DNA from: Diatrype stigma | Lineage: Eukaryota > Ascomycota > Sordariomycetes > Xylariales > Diatrypaceae | Direction: 5' to 3' | NCBI GenBank assembly: GCA_022225965.2 | Contig: JAKJXP020000098.1 | Location: forward strand, 62,001 to 126,000 | Length of the DNA: 64,000 nt | Translations under genes and position numbers: made by a program | Notes under the pieces: generated by a model | The model's database searches: none | Seen by the model: only the letters and a program-made list of their open reading frames with translations | What the model was told of the DNA's origin: nothing | In this document: in pieces, positions 1-10,985 of the stretch | Layout: each line of letters begins with the position of its first letter | How positions within the stretch are numbered: the first letter of the stretch is position 1

Positions 1-281
1 CATACCCGACCTGAGCTCACTATCGAATATCGAACCTAGTTATCGCACATTCAAGGTTGCCGGGTTTTCTTACTTCACATATTGGCAATCACCGAAATGC
101 CACTCTAGTTCCGGCATAGACACAATCATACCTACCTACCAACGGTCCAAGACTCCAACCATCCCATGAGCTGCTCTGACATCTGATATGCCCTTCCACG
201 AGCAACCCTCCCCTTCAGCGCATTGACTTGCTCCGTTCCTTGGTTAATGCCCTCCGCCATGAGCCTCACACGTTATTCGAC

Positions 282-3200
282 ATGTCTTCGTCATCATCTG
301 CCGCCACCGCAGCAGCGTCCAACTTGACACGGCCTCGGATAGCTGTGGTCGTCTTCTCCGCAGCCACTGCCGTCGTCTTGGGTTATTACTATTATGCCAG
401 CCACTCCCATCCTACGCCCCCGGATGACCTACCGCCAGGTCCAGGACTCCGTCGTCGTAACGCCGTCCGTCGTGTCCGCCATGGGTCTGATCAGGAAGAG
501 TCCGAAGAGTCCGAACCGCACGGCGACGAGAACATCGACACTAGCCTTGGCCCCAGGGAACCCCGCGAAGTGCTCGAGAACCAACTGAACAATGAGATCA
601 GCAACACCGATTGGTACGATGGCACTCACGATTCGAGGCAGCGTATAGGCGAGAATATAGTGACTTTACTGTTTAGGGTGTCGGAGGACAACGCCAGGCG
701 CAATGCCTACGTTCACCGCGGCTGCCTATGCAACGGTTGCGGAATGGTACCCATCCGGGGTATCAGGTATCGTTGCGCCAACTGTGCCGACTTCGATTTG
801 TGCGAGGTGTGCGAATCTCAGGGGCTACACAACAAGACGCACATATTCTACAAGGTCAGGGTCCCAGCACCGCCCTTCGGTCCGCGACTGGTCCAGCCGC
901 CGTGGTATCCAGGCGATCCAGACAACGCCATCCGTAACCTACCGAGATACCTCCTCACCAAATGGTCGCACGAGACGGGCTTCGAACGAGTCGAGCTCGA
1001 TGCCTTCTGGGAACAGTGGACCTTCATGGCCAACACCGAATGGAGAGACGACCCCAACAACCTCGGTCTCGCTATGGATAGGAAGACCTTCGAGCGCTGC
1101 CTAGTCCCATCTGGTGGCTACCGACACGCCTCGCCTAATCTCATCCACGACCGCATGTTCTCCTTTTACGACACAAACCACGACGACCTCATTGGGTTTG
1201 AAGAATTCTTACACGGTGTGTCGTACCGCAAGAGGAAAGATAAACTCAGGAGGACATTCGACGGCTACGATATAGATGGGGATGGTTTTGTAAGCAGGCG
1301 TGACTTTCTGCGCATGTTTCGTGCATACTACGTACTTTATAAGCAGATGCACCAGGATACCCTCCAAGGACTGGACGATCACATGATGACTACAGCCGAG
1401 GCCCAACAGCTTATCACTAGTAGACAGCCCCTAAGCAGCCTCTTCGGGAGAGAGGGCGGAGTGCCCCAGGCTGACCACAACAGGCCCATGGAGGGCAAGG
1501 TCTTCCAGTCTGACGGCGAGGTTCGTCTCTCTGACGACAAGGGGGTGGTCAACGAGGACAAACCGGACACTGCCAACAGAGAAGAGATCCTGACTAGCTT
1601 GTTTACACGAAACCCTAATCAAGGCTTTCTAGAATCCTTTGGACCCTCTAGGACGAACCAATCCTCGAACGGAGATTCTCGGTACTGGGGTGGGATCATC
1701 AACCCACCCCAGAACATGGTAGATTTATCCTCTCTGCTTTCGGGTGATTATACACAGATAGAAGATATCCTAGAGTCCATCCGGTTACGGGAGCCCGACA
1801 CTCCTGCCGACGACGATGATAGTGAAACATCGGAAGAAGAGGAGGAAGACGAAGAAGAAGAGGAAGACAGGCAAGCACCGCTGGATGAGCAGGGTATGGA
1901 TGGTGCTGGAAGCGGTGAACCCACCGGCTCAAACCGCCGGACTGTGTCCCCACCCATTCCCGATGCTGTTCGATTCACCAACAGCCTGCCTACCGAGAGC
2001 CGATTGCGCGCTCAAAACCAGGCCATGGCTACCAGCATGCCTCGCTCTGGCTTGGAAAAGCGTCGGAGAGTCCATGCTCGGAGACAGCTCCACGAGAGGT
2101 GGAAGAGACGTCAGTTCTATCTCGATGAGGAAGAAGGTGCATCGCCTCCCCAAGGCTGGCAAAATAACCAGGATGTGCTCGCCAATCTTGGCCACGTGGC
2201 AGAGTCATCTAAGTCCCCCCAGGCGACCCTTACCCCCCGATCGCGGTCTTCTTCTAAAGTCCGCTTTGCTGACGACACGGACGACTTCGACATTCGATCT
2301 AATGCCTCCACCTCGTCGAGGAGTATTCCGGAGAGGTGGGGTGGTATGGAGATTCCAAATGCTGAGCGCGATGCCGGCAAAGAGATTCTGTACCAAATCA
2401 CTCAGCAGGCATTCAATGAACTGCTAGACGAGCTGTTCAAGAAGAAAGAGGACCTCGCCATACGCGCTGCGGAAACGAAAGAAGATCGGGCGAAATATCG
2501 ACATCTCTTAGAGAACATCAAACTGGACAAAGAAGATGTGAGGTCTTCCGGAAACTCTACAGAACGGTCACAATCACCTCCGCCTGAAGCGCGCCGCAGT
2601 CGTGTCGTCGCGGAACGAGGCCTTGATGAACGGACCCTCGATGAGCGGAGCCTTAATGAACTTCTCTCTGCTAGTGGCTACACAATTGATCCAAGAGCTG
2701 AAGAGGATAAGTCGCCTGGTGAAGAGCAATCACAGTCAGCGGGAGAAGAGATTGACCAGGCAACCACGGCCAAGGTTGAACAATCGCTTCCCGAAGATGA
2801 TTCGGAGTTAGACGATGCAAGGTCCCAGCCTATAGAGTATCGCGACCCGACGATGCCCCAATTCCGACCGAACACCGCCCTGGGAAATAGAACGGACTCT
2901 GCGATGTCGCTGGCGGATCTGGGTAGTAGTGGCGATGTTGGCGATAACAACGATATCCCAACCAACGACACTGCTTCTACCACAGTGCATACTAACGGGG
3001 GCGTTGTGGTAGAGCACCGCAACAAGCACCGGGGAGCTCCAGTTGCAGCAGCAACAATAACAGATTCCAAGCTTGTCGACCCCGTCGATGCCGCCGACGA
3101 CTCGGCCGCCGAAGGCGACCATGTCCCGCACTCCACGCTGGTGACGTGGAAGCGCCTCGAGCTCGCCGAGCAGGAGGCCCGCGCGCGCGGGGGCTGGGGC

Positions 3201-3311
3201 CGCCTCAGCTACCACGAGTTCGCGGCCATCTACCGCGAGCACGAGCTCGCGGAGACGAGCCGCAACCGGCTCGACTACCTGGGCAGCTGGATCGACTTCT
3301 GCATCCCGTAG
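282..3311 (+). CDS. ZZ-type zinc finger and EF-hand membrane protein
   Basis: Single-exon protein of 1009 aa. I chose the ATG at 282; the open frame extends upstream to 228 but without an ATG. A hydrophobic segment at about residues 20-40 could anchor the protein in a membrane. It is followed by a ZZ zinc finger at about 141-195 (CxxC pairs, ending in a C/H-rich HNKTH stretch) and two EF-hand loops at about 297-308 (DTNHDDLIGFEE) and 330-341 (DIDGDGFVSRRD); the second is a canonical calcium loop. A run of acidic residues lies at about 511-530, and the rest is low complexity with a coiled-coil-like stretch near 700-750. The family is fungal and poorly characterised: ZZ fingers bind protein or small-molecule ligands and EF-hands bind calcium. 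A role as a calcium-responsive membrane scaffold is inference. The last 80 codons are much more GC-rich than the rest. Confidence 0.9.
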   Translation: MSSSSSAATAAASNLTRPRIAVVVFSAATAVVLGYYYYASHSHPTPPDDLPPGPGLRRRNAVRRVRHGSDQEESEESEPHGDENIDTSLGPREPREVLENQLNNEISNTDWYDGTHDSRQRIGENIVTLLFRVSEDNARRNAYVHRGCLCNGCGMVPIRGIRYRCANCADFDLCEVCESQGLHNKTHIFYKVRVPAPPFGPRLVQPPWYPGDPDNAIRNLPRYLLTKWSHETGFERVELDAFWEQWTFMANTEWRDDPNNLGLAMDRKTFERCLVPSGGYRHASPNLIHDRMFSFYDTNHDDLIGFEEFLHGVSYRKRKDKLRRTFDGYDIDGDGFVSRRDFLRMFRAYYVLYKQMHQDTLQGLDDHMMTTAEAQQLITSRQPLSSLFGREGGVPQADHNRPMEGKVFQSDGEVRLSDDKGVVNEDKPDTANREEILTSLFTRNPNQGFLESFGPSRTNQSSNGDSRYWGGIINPPQNMVDLSSLLSGDYTQIEDILESIRLREPDTPADDDDSETSEEEEEDEEEEEDRQAPLDEQGMDGAGSGEPTGSNRRTVSPPIPDAVRFTNSLPTESRLRAQNQAMATSMPRSGLEKRRRVHARRQLHERWKRRQFYLDEEEGASPPQGWQNNQDVLANLGHVAESSKSPQATLTPRSRSSSKVRFADDTDDFDIRSNASTSSRSIPERWGGMEIPNAERDAGKEILYQITQQAFNELLDELFKKKEDLAIRAAETKEDRAKYRHLLENIKLDKEDVRSSGNSTERSQSPPPEARRSRVVAERGLDERTLDERSLNELLSASGYTIDPRAEEDKSPGEEQSQSAGEEIDQATTAKVEQSLPEDDSELDDARSQPIEYRDPTMPQFRPNTALGNRTDSAMSLADLGSSGDVGDNNDIPTNDTASTTVHTNGGVVVEHRNKHRGAPVAAATITDSKLVDPVDAADDSAAEGDHVPHSTLVTWKRLELAEQEARARGGWGRLSYHEFAAIYREHELAETSRNRLDYLGSWIDFCIP

Positions 3312-4520
3312 AAAGGGACGAAACTGGCGCCGGAGTCGTGGCCGGAGGATCCGGCCATGGTTGATGAAATGATGTCGGCGCTGGGGGTGGAGATGAATGC
3401 AGGGGTAGGGGAGCCTTAGATAAAGGGGTGGGGGAAAAGGAGGAAAAAAGCTTGGGTTTGGTATAGATAGACCTGGGCAGCCTAGGGCAGAGCTTTGGAG
3501 CTTTGCTGAAGATAAGGGAAGGGAAGGGAGAAAGACGTTCATACATAGTACATTAGCGAGCGGACAAGGCGGAGGAGAGTTGAAAACAGTCCATTGTATA
3601 TTACCGGTATACGACACGATCAACATACCGCTCCTCAGGAGCACTACATACTTACGTATACATTGTGTTTCACGTTTGCCTCCTTGTCGTCCACGAATCA
3701 AGGTCTTGCGATCATTGGCTGAATCCACTCGACTACTTAGGAAGGTAGCTATCGCTAGACCTTGCTCTCCTAGGTAGATAATGTAATCCACCCCTTCGGG
3801 AACGACGCGAGACGATAGGCGCAAGCTAGCCAGCCCGGTAGACGAAGAGAAGGGCCAGACCACCGCTCATGACCTTTTGTATCCATCCGAGGCCGTAAGT
3901 ATGTACGTACCTGAGCCTGAGCAGCCGAACGCGGATGGATAGTATATATAGGCGCTGCCTGACGTAAGTATGTGTGGTAGGCTACTATCTATCGAGACCT
4001 GACTTTATATTGTATTTACGATACTAACAGTTCACATTTATACACTTAGCAGTAGATGACCTATATACTCCCCGCGACATGTCCTCATAGCTGGCATTGA
4101 GCTCGTTCTACGTAGTTTATATGTCCTATTGCAGAGCAGCCATATCTAAGGGGGGCGCCGAGACAATGCGTAATCCGTATTCATTTCTGCTAATAGCAAA
4201 GACATAGAAAGGAAGTAAGTGTAAGACTGTGACATGAGCACGCGGCAACTGGGAATTGTTCTTAAATTATTTCATTCATTCATCAGTGACTATGGATGGA
4301 GGGTTGGTTGTGTGAGGAGCTGAGTCTAGTAGTTACACTCAGGGGGGTATCTATCCTATCTTATTCTGTGCTCGGACAGTCCAGCCCAGCCCAGCCTCTC
4401 CTTTTCCCCTTTTGCCCTTAAGATTGCAAGATCGGGGATGCAAGGTCGACTCGACCTACCAACCAACTTCCATCATTGCTCTTGTTTCTTCAGATCTAGA
4501 CCCCAAATTTAGATTTATAT
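3312..4520. other. Intergenic, convergent 3' ends
   Basis: This stretch separates the convergent ends of the ZZ/EF-hand gene and the peroxiredoxin gene. It should hold both 3' UTRs. The long minus-strand open frame that reaches in from 2808 is antisense shadow. I see no further gene. Confidence 0.6.
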
Positions 4521-5463
4521 CTAGGCGACGGTGGCCTTGTCCTTGGGCAAGGGGGTGAAGCGCAGGTAGGGCTTGACGATGCGGAAGTCGGGGAAGAGCT
4601 CCTTGGCCTGCTCGTTCTTGACGCTGGGGGCGACGATGACGTCGTCGCCGGGGACCCAGTTGATGGGGGTGGTGATCTTGTGCTTGTCGCCCGTCTGGAG
4701 CGAGTCGAGGACGCGCAAGACCTCGGCCGAGTTGCGGCCCGTCGATGCCGGGTACGACAGGATCAGCCGGATCTTCTTGCTGGGGTCGATGATGAACACC
4801 GACCGGATCGTGAAGGCGATGCCCTTCTCGTCGACGTTGGTGGTGTCCTGGTAGTCGAGCCTGTGGTGCCACGAGTCAGCGAGCGGTTCGGTTCGGTTCG
4901 TCCAGAACCCGGTGGTTGGCGAGCATGATGGGTGGGGGAGGGGGGAGGGGTGTGTGTATTTCACTCGAGTAAGCAACTTACATGTCGTACAGGTAGGCGA
5001 CCTTGCGCTCCTTGTCGGCGATAATAGGGAAGCTGACCTTGCCGCCGGTGACCTCGGCGATGTCCTTGATCCAGCCCTCGTGGCTGCCCAGGGTGTTGGC
5101 GGACAGGCCGATCAGCTTGGCGCCGCGCTTGGTGAACTCGGGCTCGAGCTTGGCGAAGGCGCCGAGCTCGGTGGTGCAGACCGGGGTGTAGTCCTCGGGG
5201 TGGGAGAAGAAGACCACCCACTTGTCGCCGATCCACTCGTGGAAGTCGATGGGGCCGGCGGTGGTGTCGGCCTTGAAGTTGGGCGCGACGGTTCCGAGGC
5301 GGAGACTGCAGGATTTCGAGACATGGTCAGTCGCTGCTGCTTCTCACTATGCTTGCTAGTGGTGATGGGTTTGTTTGTTGGTGAGAAAGGGGGGAGGGGG
5401 GCAGGTTCATATGGGATCGATCGGTGCTGGTTGTACTCACGGCTCAGGTCGTTGGTCAGCCAT
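4521..5463 (-). CDS. 1-Cys peroxiredoxin (Prx6 type)
   Basis: Three exons, 5441-5463, 4982-5305 and 4521-4860, join in phase to 228 aa. The first exon is only 23 nt and the donors are GTGAGT and GTAAGT. The protein reduces peroxides through a peroxidatic cysteine in the YTPVCTTE motif (Cys51, with Pro and Thr of the PxxxT/SxxC signature). The C-terminal part after residue 117 carries the family's GRNSAEVLR and WVPGDDV stretches. Length matches the Prx6/yeast Prx1 class, in which a second resolving cysteine is absent and glutathione or thioredoxin regenerates the enzyme. No mitochondrial presequence is seen, so a cytosolic location is likely. Assignment to the subfamily is firm; the physiological reductant is unknown. 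Confidence 0.95.
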
Positions 5464-8400
5464 TGTGACGTGTGGATAGTGAAAGGGAAGATAGATGTAG
5501 ATGGGACGTTATATCAAGTTGCAGGGTCAACTTGTATGGGGAGCAATTAGGGAAGGGGTATCACAGTCGAGAAAATATGAAGAGTGAAGGAAGGAAGCAG
5601 ACGATGTCTCGCTTGGGGGAACCTCCGGGTCTTAAGTACCCATGCAGGCACTGGCAGGCATTGGCAGGCATGGTCGAGTGAATTCAGCTTACCCAAATTA
5701 CCTAAATGCTACGAATAGGGGGGGAGGGGCAGTAAGGGAACAGCGACTGCGCTGAGTAGGTAGCAGGGTAGGTACATACATACCTACATACCTACATACC
5801 TACATACCTACATACCTACCAAGCTTACCTCGGGGAACTGTAGGAGGCATTTTACGTTTACGGTTTACCTTTGCACTTTTTCGTTAGTCTAACATACCTA
5901 AGTTGGTAGTAGTTCTTCTCGATTAGGCTGGGCGAGGGAGCTCGTCGGCCAATATCTCATAGCTTCTGGCGTCCCACAATGTGATGGTCCGATTGCACAA
6001 TCCCGTGAGTTCGGGATCCTCTACTACCAGGCCTGCAGTGTTCCTCAAGTACCTGCTTACTGGCGGTACATGCCCGGGGACCCTTATAAGTTACCTATTC
6101 TTGTCATTGACAAGTGAAAAAGCGAAGGAGCTCCACAAGGACCTTAGAGGCGAGTTTGAGGTTGCCTGTCCGCGTTCCCGGAGACCGGAGCAGCACACTG
6201 GAGCCCCCAGGCTTACCTACCAGGCACCCCGCTCTCGAATATTCGACGATGATGATCACATCCGGCGGGCCCAAAGTTAGCACCATTGGCTTCATCTCTC
6301 AGCCCATTATACTCCGAATGCATCCATCCATGATATATCTAATTCTAGCAGTATGCCGTATGCAGCCTCTTGATAGCAACTGGAGATATTAAGAATATTA
6401 AGACAACCTGGAAGATATGTTACATCACCGCATACTACCTACTACGTAGTAACCCAGTAAGTACTACATCCATGTATGTACAAGGACAAGCTCCAGGCTG
6501 CGAGTGAGCGTGAGTTAAAATTCGCGTCGCTAATAAAGATTGCCCCGCGCGCGCCGCCCCTCACTAAACCCCTTTCGAGCAGAGGGAGGCAATTGCGTGC
6601 TGCGCAACGATGCTGATTGGCTCCGTGCTATAGCCCCTCCGCATTATGTCATCTGGGCCTCTCCTTGCATCAGATCTCGCCAGCCAGCCCACAGCGCATT
6701 TCCCTCCTCCCAATCGGTCTCATCGTGTGTCTGTCCATCACGGTTCACCACTTCAATCGCGGCACGGCCCAACACGGCTTCTGTTGGCTGCATCGCCCGG
6801 CTGTCGGGCATGTGCTGACTGGCATTTAGGATGTCCACGGGTATCCGCCATGTCTGCTTACTTACTTACTTACTTACTCACTTAGTTACCTAATGCAACA
6901 GACTACAGTTAGTGGAGTGCAGATCAGCGCGAATACTCAAAACAGCTGTTCTCCCTCCAGGATTGTCCATCGTAGTCCAAATCGTCCATGGCATAGCCAG
7001 GTAGCCAGATGGTGTGCTTCAATGCTACGTCTGGGAGCGTTGGACCGTAACCCACCCCGACATATATCTGGTATATATGTAGTTAAGTACACTGCGATAC
7101 GCTTTCCTTGCTCTCCCCTTTTCCCATAACGGGTGTCTGTGTGCACGTGCGTTTACATATGGAGGCTCGCTCGCTCTCAAAAGGGGGTAAGTACTGTAGA
7201 TTCAACGAGACGATACGCGCCTAGCTCAATACATAATAGATGAGATTGTTGCATGTAATATGTACTATGTAATATAGACTTCATAAATGCACTATTGATC
7301 TCTGATCTACGTAGGAATCGAAGATCCTGGTGCTGCGTGCGTAGTTGGATCCTTCCAACCCGGTACCACGAAGTTGCTACGGCGGCTCGAAGGGACTCGC
7401 TGCAGAGTGAAGTGAGGGCAGCTACTGCTGCTCATATTAAACTGCCTTGTCTTTCAAGGGTGGTGAATCCGTTACTGACACCCATGGCTAACTCCGGGCA
7501 AGATGAGACAAGGTGTCAAGTCAAGACTTGATAATGTCGAGGGCAGCAGGCAGCGGGCAGCGGGCAGTCTTCCGGCGGGGAGTTCGGCGATATCGTTTGC
7601 TTTGAGTAGTGAAAGCCATCGGTAGCTTTGATGTGCCATCATTGATCTGACAGACAGTGAACCAAGATTTTCTTCGACACAAACAAGAGACCTAGTTTAT
7701 GCCAGTAAGTGGTCTTTCGAATATACAGGCATCTTTGCACAGTCGCCGTCATGTCTTTTCAGGCATGGGAGGTGCGGTAGGGCGAGGTTGAAGACCTCGA
7801 GGGGCCTGACCCGACGTCTCGATAGACATAGGTATTTTGCTGGGATGAAGGCGTATTAGCGGGTTGCGAGAAGGAACAGTCAGAACCTTGACCCGAGATG
7901 CCCATCACGGGCCTTCCGCCGGGTTTGACGGACGGAGTAGGTGACTAGCTTATCAGGATACGCCGGGGTCGAAAATAGGGGGGAAAGCCATATCGTCGAT
8001 ACCATATTCTGCGGGCTTGGTCCACGTTAGCCCGGTATCTTCTAGGAGTCTGGTGTTGCTGTCTTCTAGAGCTTCCTTTTCCCTTTTCCCGTTTCCTTTT
8101 CCCCTATTGTTTTCTAACGGCAGGTTCCGCAGCTCATGTTCACCGCGCTGTGCCCTAAACCAGCCAAGGGGGTGCATGACGACTAAGTGCCATTGAGAAA
8201 TATTGCTCGAGTCTGAGGATCCTGTCTGGTTTACCCATTCCGCGTTGGGGGCGGCGTTAGATGTAATGTGCAGACTAGTATCTTGTCGCGATATCGCGAT
8301 ATCGCAAGCGCTCGCTCAATGCTTCCCCGGCCTTTTCATGAGCCCACTGCCGTGAACCCAATTGATCGTAGATGATGGACAGCCAAGGATGACGCTGCTG

Positions 8401-9113
8401 CCACCCAAGCCTCGCTTTGTAACGGCCTCGGCCCCTTGAGGCCTGATTGATGGGTGTGAGATCAAAACCATCAAGACCGCGGAGGAAAGGCGGAGAGGTA
8501 GAAATGGATGCGGCTCTCTATAGTCAAGATACGCGACCAGGGATGGGATCTGCCGGGTATATATTATAACCGCCATTACACCCCAAGGCTGGGTGGGCAG
8601 GCACATTTACCAGACCCGACAAACCCCTATCAGTCATGGGTATCAGGACAAGATCGAAAGGGGGGCCTAGGGACCTAGCACGAAACGATTGGCTTCTTCC
8701 TGCTCGTCGGTCTTGGCAGTCCGGATGGATGGGGCAACCGACGTCATCGCTCGGGGGCGGTTTCGGGGCATGGTCATGTGTGGCATGCCATATGCGGCTT
8801 ATATGCGTCCCGGTGGATCCTTCGTGTGCGGCTCACGTCCGTCCCCTCGTCGCCCGTTCCCCCGCCCGGCAATTCCCAAGTCATGCCCCGTTCGGTGGGA
8901 AACCAGGTAGGCGGATGACCTCCGTGGGTCGGTCCCGCCCCCACTACCACCCCGCTCATCACCACTGCCGCCAGTCCGCATCTCCTTAATAGTCACCAGC
9001 GGCCGGCCGCCGCGGGGATGGATGGGTGCCCGAGTTACCTTCGTATGGCCCGGTCCGGCCCGGCCCAATCAGATCCGATCCGATTCGATCTTCACGCCCT
9101 CCCCATCTCCAGT
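5464..9113. other. Intergenic region with simple repeats
   Basis: About 3.6 kb with only short, poorly coding open frames. It begins with the peroxiredoxin promoter. An 8-bp tandem repeat lies at 5773-5820 (unit TACCTACA, about five copies), and CTTA repeats lie near 6858-6882. A palindromic CGCGATATCGCG run lies near 8287-8305. I see no supported gene here. Confidence 0.5.
5773..5820. repeat. 8-bp microsatellite (TACCTACA)n
   Basis: Five to six near-perfect tandem copies of TACCTACA/TACATACC lie about 300 nt upstream of the peroxiredoxin start codon. This type of TACCTA-rich simple repeat recurs through the intergenic DNA of the window. Confidence 0.85.
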
Positions 9114-9305
9114 TCAGTCGGCACTATCCGCCATGCAGTCGTCGCAGAAGCCACCAGCGTCTGACCTCTCCTCCCTGACGAAGTCTTGTTCGTCGCACTC
9201 GCCGTTCTCTAGGAAGGCCTCGCAGTCCTCGATCTTGACGTCGTCGCTGGTGTACCAGGCACCGCAGCCGTCGCAGTACCACTTGAGAAGCATGTACTGG
9301 CACAT
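9114..9305 (-). CDS. Small acidic cysteine-rich protein
   Basis: An intronless frame of 63 aa starts with ATG at 9305; an internal ATG four codons later is an alternative start. The product has two CxxC pairs, CDGC near residues 11-14 and CDDC near 54-57, two further cysteines between them, and a strongly acidic composition. This looks like a small zinc-ribbon-like fold. Codon choice is strikingly C/G-ending throughout, unlike the surrounding sequence, which is the main reason to accept it as a gene. There is no signal peptide, so it is not a typical secreted effector. I do not recognise the family, and the function is unknown. Confidence 0.7.
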   Translation of the reverse strand: MCQYMLLKWYCDGCGAWYTSDDVKIEDCEAFLENGECDEQDFVREERSDAGGFCDDCMADSAD

Positions 9306-10985
9306 GACGCTCGTCCCTAGCCTAGCTTGATAGCCAGCTACCGTCCGCCCGGTTCGTGCCGTGCCTGTAGTAGAGGTGGCTGGCTGGCCGGTCAGCTAAT
9401 TGACCCGAGCCGGGAGGGATAGCGAGGAGGTAGATGGCTGGCGGTAACCCTCGGGCTTGACCAGACAAGGTGTTTCACTGTCTGTCTGTCTGTCTGTCTG
9501 TCCGGTTTTTGGTTGACTGACTGAACTAGCTGGCTGGCCGAGCCAAGATGGTCACGATTTCGACTAACTAGCCTGCCTCCAGGATAGATATATCCTTGTG
9601 AGACATATTACTCTTGGGAGCAGAGCACAGCAGAGATAGTGTGGAGCAAAAGTCGGCTAGCTAGCTAGCAGTTGGAAAAGAACGGCATCATGGCGGGCCA
9701 GCCAGCAGCAGGAGAGTCCACGGCTTCAGTACGCTTATAACCAACTACATAACCGACGGGCGTAGGAGAGAGCGCACTGAGAGGTATTTTTGTGGGTATT
9801 ATATAAGGCCTCCAAAGGACTGGTTCGGGAGGGAGACACGCGTTTTTGGGCGCCAATCTCGTAATCTGATGTGCGCAGCGGTTATTTGCCACGTGGGCGG
9901 CTTCGAAATTATCCATTATCAAATAGTTGACACATAAATTTCTAATATCGGCGACTGCGCACTGCAGACTGCACCCTGAAGGCGCGAGTCGAGCTGCGGA
10001 TATTTGCATGCGGAGAAAAAACAGCGCTACCCTCCCTCCCTGCGTCCCCAGCCGTGGAAAAACAAGGTAGGGAGCTCGACATTTCCTGGGGCTCGGGATC
10101 GAAGCATGAGTGGGCCGCTTGAACCTCGTGGTCACATGTCAGGGAATTGAAACCCACCTACGAGAACGGACAGAACCGCGGAAGCATATGCAAGATGCCG
10201 TAGCCATCGGCCGATACGGGCTGCCATGGACCATGTTGACGTGACATTTCGGCACCATTCGACACGGTCACTTTGGCCTGCTATCCTTTACCATTTTCAA
10301 CCTAACTGACAGCTACCCGTCGACGTCGTATGATGGCCCGACCTCGAGCCGTTGGGTCTTAAGACTCTTAACGTGGGCATGTCTGGGGTGCAGAAACTAG
10401 GCCCGCCGGTTGGTCGGCTATTTTTGGAACTCATGGTCTTGACCTTTCGTCAAATATATCTTGGCCTGGTATATATATATAGATATATATAGATATGAAT
10501 ATAAATATATATGTAAGTAATACCCGGGTCAATGACATGTTCAATAACAACACCGGCAGTGGCTGAGAACACGGAAAGAGGGCTGGACTCTCAGAAACTA
10601 ATCATTGTGCATTTTTTGCTACATGTGTTTTCCCTCGCAGGCTTGCGTTTTTCGACGCGTGGAAGGTGAAGACTGGCTTAGAAAGCGACACGTGGGCAGT
10701 AAGCTGCGTGAAAGCATCATGATTTGCGAAGTTAGCCACCTTGAAGGTCAGCGCACCGCTCGAATCATGATATTCGCTGGCTAGTGATTTGAGAATCGCG
10801 ATCTGCCGTGCATTTCTATGGACTGCAAACTCTAGTGGAACCCTGACAATGGTCAAGGAGCTCTAGATCTCTTGCGTTGGCTGATGATGGCTTGATTCTG
10901 GTGGCGAGGGGCGGCAAGAGGCCGCAAGAGGCGGCAAGGAACACCGGGAGGGATGCCGGACTCCGTGGTCTGACCTGTTTTGATA
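9306..10985. other. Intergenic region
   Basis: About 1.7 kb containing a TCTG/TGTC simple repeat near 9478-9502 and an AT dinucleotide-rich run near 10469-10514. Open frames here are short and show no coding bias. The downstream part should contain the 3' UTR of the myristoyltransferase gene. Confidence 0.5.

Noticed and set aside
2808..3863. Minus-strand 351-codon open frame overlapping the end of the ZZ/EF-hand gene
   Set aside because: It is antisense to a well-supported coding region whose GC-rich end suppresses stops, and its product shows no domain.
8636..8989. Plus-strand 117-codon open frame
   Set aside because: Composition is rich in Arg, Ser and Pro without codon bias or domain, and the overlapping antisense frames are equally long.
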